The notes under the pieces: generated by a model
Databases searched by the model: none
What the model was told of the DNA's origin: nothing
Seen by the model: only the letters and a program-made list of their open reading frames with translations
Shown: positions 60,239-64,000 of the stretch, piece after piece
Position numbering within the stretch: the first letter of the stretch is position 1
How the letters are laid out: each line of letters starts with the position of its first letter
Assembly: GCA_021201335.1 (NCBI GenBank)
Contig: JAJQFD010000055.1
Span: 1-64,000 of the forward strand
DNA from: Bacteroides sp.
Lineage (GTDB): Bacteria; Bacteroidota; Bacteroidia; Bacteroidales; Bacteroidaceae
Length of the DNA: 64,000 nucleotides
Reading direction: 5' to 3'
Position numbers and translations under genes: made by a program

Positions 60239-60826
60239 TCAGAAAACAGTAAATGCCGCAATCAAGATTAGCAGGCTAACGGAGCATAAGGCTATCCTTG
60301 TACCAGAATTACCACCCGATGACAATATTTTTATGGCCAATGCAGCATTTACACCCAAGAATATAAGAAAGAAAAGACTTCTAATTGCATATCCCAGAAG
60401 TGTAAAGTAATACCAACCGTCCTTTTGGTTTTCAGCACCTTCTCTGAACCCTATAGGAACAAAGGGTTTTTTATCTCCTTCCTGGTCAATAAAATAAGAT
60501 ACCCTTACCGGATTAACAGGAAGTTTCAAGATCGCTACAGATTCATTCTCTTGCCTGTTTATAGCCTCCACATCAAACTGAGATAACTCCTTCTTCGCAA
60601 TAATCGTTCCCAAAGCACCTTTAGACCTCGTCAGGTAATAATCCTTATCACTCAGGATATAATTATTATATTTATTTTTTCCTCCCCTTACATTCACATT
60701 GATTTGCTGAAGAGAAGATACTTCAGGTGTAAGACGCTTCTCCACAACATTAAATGCATAGTAGGCCAGGGAGAGTACATAAACGGATAATCCGACGACA
60801 TAGAGAATAAAATAAAGTTGTTTCAT
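60239..60826 (-). CDS. Hypothetical membrane protein, three helices
   Basis: A 195-residue protein beginning MKQLYFILYVVGLSVYVLSL. The start at 60826 is preferred because a promoter box ends six bases upstream. One N-terminal helix, a soluble domain of about 110 residues (ILSDKDYYLTRSKGALGTII, SYFIDQEGDKKPFVPIGF) and two C-terminal helices (SLFFLIFLGVNAALAIKIL, IALCSVSLLILIAAFTVF). No family recognised. It is the only minus-strand gene among the small proteins here. Confidence 0.65.
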   Translation of the reverse strand: MKQLYFILYVVGLSVYVLSLAYYAFNVVEKRLTPEVSSLQQINVNVRGGKNKYNNYILSDKDYYLTRSKGALGTIIAKKELSQFDVEAINRQENESVAILKLPVNPVRVSYFIDQEGDKKPFVPIGFREGAENQKDGWYYFTLLGYAIRSLFFLIFLGVNAALAIKILSSGGNSGTRIALCSVSLLILIAAFTVF

Positions 60827-60831
60827 GGGCG

Positions 60832-60839
60832 CAAAGTTA
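60832..60839 (-). promoter_or_regulatory. -7 box directly before the membrane protein start
   Basis: TAACTTTG on the minus strand matches TAnnTTTG and ends five bases before the ATG, again implying a very short or absent leader. Confidence 0.45.
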
Positions 60840-61027
60840 TATATTATTCCTGGCATATACATTACCTCCTGTGTACCCTTCGGATTCAACTATCTGCTAT
60901 TATATTTGGACACAAATTCCAAATAATGTAATTTTACCACAAATCCTTCAAGGAGGAAACATAGATAACACAATAAACGGCACGATAAGTTACGAAAACC
61001 AAGTGAAGCCTAAGCAACAAACAAACA

Positions 61028-61783
61028 ATGAATGAAGACATGATTTTAATGGTTAGATATAAGCCCCGGCGTCTGACCGCAAAAGAATATATTGATTACA
61101 GTAAAAAGGTACTTTCAGAGTTATGTAATCTACATCCCATCTTTAAGAACCTCTGTGGTTGGGGTAAGAAACCAACAGATTGGTATTGTTTTAATCCTTC
61201 TTTTGATGATTTTGACAGCGTCGTATTGTCACAAATTGAGGATAACGAATTGGCCTATATAAATGAGGATAAAACGAATAAAAACCTGGAATGGAATTCA
61301 TATTCCCCTATAGGCTTTTTAAATTCCTATTCAAACACAAAAAAGGAGAAGGAAGGAAAAGTTTCGGTAAAAATACTGGATGGATCTGATAATTGGACAG
61401 GACACATTAATATTGATTTCCCAACAATAAACTATCCGGATTTCAATCAACTCGACTTTTGCATGAAGCTGCTACAAGTATGCGTTGAGCTGACTCAAGC
61501 TGAATATGCGGTCATTTTACCCTCCCGATTGAGAAAGGAAGTGGAGAAAATCAATAAGTATTGGATAGGTTGGATAACTTTTTTCAGAGGTGATATACAG
61601 GCCTCCGGGACCGAAAATAACTATCAATTTGGAAACGGTTCGATCTTCTTTTTGCCAGTTGAAAACTACACGATGACTACTGAAACAGAAATACAGAATG
61701 CTCTTAAAATCAGAGAGAATATGGTTCAAAATAACATACAAGTAATAGAGGATATCGAAAACAATCTTTATGGAAGAAGATAA
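61028..61783 (+). CDS. Hypothetical protein, possibly Imm52-like immunity protein
   Basis: A 251-residue cytoplasmic protein. YSKKVLSELCNLHPIFKNLC followed by a W/F-rich loop (GWGKKPTDWYCFNPSFDDFD) and the later WIGWITFFRG recall Imm52-type immunity proteins of contact-dependent or type VI toxins. The match is from memory and weak. It begins a run of three same-strand genes with gaps of 9 and 23 bases, consistent with one operon. No toxin is visible. Confidence 0.6.
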   Translation: MNEDMILMVRYKPRRLTAKEYIDYSKKVLSELCNLHPIFKNLCGWGKKPTDWYCFNPSFDDFDSVVLSQIEDNELAYINEDKTNKNLEWNSYSPIGFLNSYSNTKKEKEGKVSVKILDGSDNWTGHINIDFPTINYPDFNQLDFCMKLLQVCVELTQAEYAVILPSRLRKEVEKINKYWIGWITFFRGDIQASGTENNYQFGNGSIFFLPVENYTMTTETEIQNALKIRENMVQNNIQVIEDIENNLYGRR

Positions 61784-61792
61784 AAACTATAC

Positions 61793-62092
61793 ATGAAAGA
61801 AAAAGAAATTTTAGCAGGAACCTTGGCTGCATATTTTAAATATTATAAATATGCTGATGCAATAACACAGATAAGAAAGGTATATGATCAGCCACATTCT
61901 TCTTTAAGGGTGAGTTGGGAGCCAATAAAAAAATTAATTCAGGAACATTTATTTGATGAGGGAGAAGCTTTCCATTATGTGGCTATTCACGCTAATCTAC
62001 CGTTAGATGAAGATTCTGATAAAGAGGCCTATAGATGGCTTCATTTATTCGTTTATAACGTAGAATCTCATTCTGATATCATTGAATATTGA
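61793..62092 (+). CDS. Hypothetical small protein
   Basis: A 99-residue acidic protein (MKEKEILAGTLAAYFKYYKY, then HLFDEGEAFHYVAIHANLPL). No signal peptide. It is probably co-transcribed with the genes on both sides. It could be a small immunity protein; no family is recognised. Confidence 0.6.
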   Translation: MKEKEILAGTLAAYFKYYKYADAITQIRKVYDQPHSSLRVSWEPIKKLIQEHLFDEGEAFHYVAIHANLPLDEDSDKEAYRWLHLFVYNVESHSDIIEY

Positions 62093-62115
62093 ATAAGACA
62101 TTACAATAATTCACG

Positions 62116-62721
62116 ATGGACAAAGAAATAAAATTTAAAGCTGTTAGTCTTAAAGCTATGTTTATATCTTTACTGCTAATAATCTTTTTAATGGGATCAA
62201 TAGGTGTAATTGTACTCTTATTTAATATCTATAAGATACGTATTGTTGTCATCTGGGTAATAGTAGTAGCAATTATAATACAGTATTTTCTGAGAAAACA
62301 AGAAAAGATGATTTCTTTTTTATTCAAAGATAAAGAACTATGGATAGGAGAAGAAAAAGTGACATCCGCAACAACTAATCAATCCATTTCGAAAATAGCT
62401 TATTCGGCCATCCATAATTACAACATCTACTCTTTAACTTTTTTCTCTAAAAAGTTGTGCTACATCGTAAGAGTCAAGAGTGATAAGAATTACGGATATT
62501 GTTTAAATTGGGCTTCTGCTACTAATAAAGGAGAATTTAAGAAAGATGAATGTGAAGAAATAAAAAAGATATTTGGTGAGCAATTGAGATTAAATAGAAA
62601 GATCGAATTTATTGATAGATTACATTTATTAATGTACTCCATTATACCTCAGATACTTATCATTGCGTGCCTCGTCACTTCCATATCATTAATTTTTATA
62701 TTTGTCTTTTTTATTGGTTGA
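62116..62721 (+). CDS. Hypothetical membrane protein
   Basis: A 201-residue protein with two N-terminal helices (ISLLLIIFLMGSIGVIVLLF, IVVIWVIVVAIIIQYFL), a soluble central region (ELWIGEEKVTSATTNQSISK) and one or two C-terminal helices (IIPQILIIACLVTSISLIF). The layout resembles small PH-domain-like membrane proteins. No family is assigned with confidence. It is the last gene of the presumed operon starting at 61028. Confidence 0.6.
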   Translation: MDKEIKFKAVSLKAMFISLLLIIFLMGSIGVIVLLFNIYKIRIVVIWVIVVAIIIQYFLRKQEKMISFLFKDKELWIGEEKVTSATTNQSISKIAYSAIHNYNIYSLTFFSKKLCYIVRVKSDKNYGYCLNWASATNKGEFKKDECEEIKKIFGEQLRLNRKIEFIDRLHLLMYSIIPQILIIACLVTSISLIFIFVFFIG

Positions 62722-62753
62722 TATACTTGGGGATCTATCAAACATCAAGATAT

Positions 62754-62785
62754 AAAAAGAAGGTGCCTGCTTTTCAGACACCTTC
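62754..62785 (-). terminator. Intrinsic terminator of the lipoprotein gene
   Basis: GAAGGTGCCTG and CAGACACCTTC form an 11-base stem with one mismatch around CTTTT. On the minus strand it is followed by five Ts, so it ends the lipoprotein transcript. It may also slow transcription from the other side. Confidence 0.65.
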
Positions 62786-62818
62786 TACCTATTTCGAATC
62801 ATGCAAATAACTTAAAAG

Positions 62819-63656
62819 CTACCAGACCGTTACTTTCACATACGCTATGTTTCCGGCTTTATCTTCGAGTTTAACGAAGCTCTCCCCTTTTACATTCTCA
62901 CTGGTGTTAATTTGTAAAATATCATACCCTTCTAGATGACCTTCTTTCATTATAACGACATTATAAAAAAAATGACGATGATGGATATTCTGAAAGCTTC
63001 CAGCCTCCTTCACCCCATTTTATTGTAATCGTAATGGTTTCATCGTTAACAGCCTTTATATCCAGTTGATTACTTGTTAATTCATATTTTGAAATCACAT
63101 CTACAGAAAAATCCATCCATGTTCCTCTTTTATCAATTATTTTGAAATAAGATCTACCACCTTCCGCTTTACTCGTTATTTCAACAATATCATTTTTATT
63201 AATTATTACGTCAGCAGAAGTACCTTTCAATTTCGTTACCGTGTACCCTCCGGCACCAAAAGTAATATCATCTAGTTTAAGCGTCCTTTCCTTATGCATT
63301 ATTACTGTGTACTTACTTGGAAAGTTCAATGATGGTGCGCTCGAACTGATATAAAGAGTGGCACTCTGGCCTTTCTTGTCACAAACCGTTACATCGACAG
63401 TACTAAAAAGCATGCTGACTTTTACCTTGTTTCCATCCAGGGTGGCAATTGCCTTTTCTTCGTCCGATACCGAAACCGTATAGTCACCATTGCCATCCAA
63501 GATTTCAAATTCATACTCTACATCATCAATGTGGGCAACTCCTTGAGCAGATAGCACCAGTTCCTTTACAATATCTACTTCTTCAATAGGATCGTCATCA
63601 GAACCACAAGCTGCTAAAAAGCAACTTACAAAGAGAAAAAACATAAACTTCTTCAT
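62819..63656 (-). pseudogene. Secreted Ig-like lipoprotein, frameshifted
   Basis: The corrected product is about 278 residues starting MKKFMFFLFVSCFLAAC; the lipobox cysteine is followed by GSDDDP, suggesting surface export. Three beta-sandwich-like repeats share 'GxGxYTV' starts (ILDGNGDYTVSVSDEEKA, ITFGAGGYTVTKL, IKWGEGGWKLSE). The A8 run at 62965-62972 breaks the frame; seven would join YPSSSFF to YNVVIMKEGHLEGYD and the end AGNIAYVKVTVW. It is a single gene with its own terminator. Function is unknown. Confidence 0.72.
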
Positions 63657-63828
63657 TGTCGTGTATTTTAAGTTTAACAATTTCATCCATTATTGCGCTA
63701 ATATAACCATTTAATTAATAGTATTTTCCATAAAATTGACATTTAGAGTTTTCATCCCTGATATTTATTGTTTTCCCGAAACCGCTTAGAGGTTTGCCTA
63801 AAATGGATAGCTGGAATTTGGATAAGGT

Positions 63829-63864
63829 GAGTACGCTTATCGAACTCATACGATAGGCGTACTC
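63829..63864. repeat. Inverted repeat near the right edge
   Basis: GAGTACGCTTATCG and CGATAGGCGTACTC form a 14-base stem with one wobble pair around an eight-base loop. It lies in a gene-free spacer (63657-63909). No T-run follows on either strand. Confidence 0.55.
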
Positions 63865-63909
63865 TGCAAACACAATAGGCGTAGAATATAAAATCGCTCC
63901 GCTTTATCC

Positions 63910-64000
63910 CTACTGTGTTTGATGATCAAAAATCCGCGTCAGCGTATCGTTGTAATTGAATTTGACGACACCGGTAGGACCATTCCTGTTTTTCTGGATC
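63910..64000 (-). CDS. C-terminus of a second DnaB-like helicase (partial)
   Basis: The minus-strand frame enters from the right edge and ends at 63910. The visible peptide, IQKNRNGPTGVVKFNYND followed by TLTRIFDHQTQ, carries the KNRNGPTG motif typical of the C-terminal end of DnaB-type helicases. The chromosomal dnaB is at 15942-17480, so this would be a second family member, such as one from a prophage or mobile element. The identification rests on 29 residues. Confidence 0.55.
   Translation of the reverse strand, partial: IQKNRNGPTGVVKFNYNDTLTRIFDHQTQ

Overview
The window comes from a Bacteroidales genome. The evidence is TAnnTTTG-type -7 promoter boxes before several genes, a hybrid two-component system regulator, NVEALA-type small peptides, six-bladed beta-propeller lipoproteins, HU-HIG and DUF4248 proteins, and PCMD and glycan-degrading lipoproteins. 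The DnaB sequence looks closer to Parabacteroides than to Bacteroides; that placement is from memory and is only moderately certain. No rRNA, tRNA, CRISPR array or full insertion sequence was seen.

Layout. 0-7.4 kb: a partial membrane protein, a repeat-rich spacer, then a MacB/FtsX-type ABC exporter divergent from a sigma-54 response regulator and histidine kinase, with two palindromic operators and a sigma-54-like promoter between them. 7.5-19.3 kb: a cation/proton antiporter, an acyl-CoA ligase-like enzyme, a candidate small RNA, a multiply broken WGR-domain gene, then MATE-dnaB divergent from ispE, a MITE-like element and a four-helix Cys-rich (copper-storage-type) protein. 19.4-29.3 kb: a three-gene glycoside hydrolase operon (GH95, GH140, and a GH78 fused to a sialidase-like propeller) whose families recall rhamnogalacturonan-II breakdown, beside a PCMD lipoprotein and an outer-membrane barrel gene.

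29.5-53.5 kb is the most unusual part. It is a long, almost entirely minus-strand island with four NVEALA precursor peptides, three six-bladed propeller lipoproteins, two thioredoxin-like lipoproteins, a type I signal peptidase, an O-antigen-ligase/TPR membrane protein, a membrane fusion lipoprotein, two RND permeases and a TolC-type channel. Two transglutaminase-like lipoproteins lie at its right part in opposite orientations. A reasonable but untested reading is a dedicated system that makes, trims, possibly modifies, and exports small Cys-containing peptides. Each NVEALA-to-propeller junction carries a stem-loop, and a ~265-bp direct repeat lies at both ends of the 19.4-kb core.

53.6-64 kb: a hybrid two-component regulator, another copy of the dispersed repeat family, an HU-like protein, a DUF4248 protein, a run of small proteins resembling orphan immunity genes, a lipoprotein, and at the edge the C-terminus of a second DnaB-like helicase. 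At least eleven genes or gene ends carry a one-base shift in a homopolymer, and two carry an in-frame stop. Either the assembly has homopolymer errors or the strain has an unusual load of broken or phase-variable genes; raw reads would decide.
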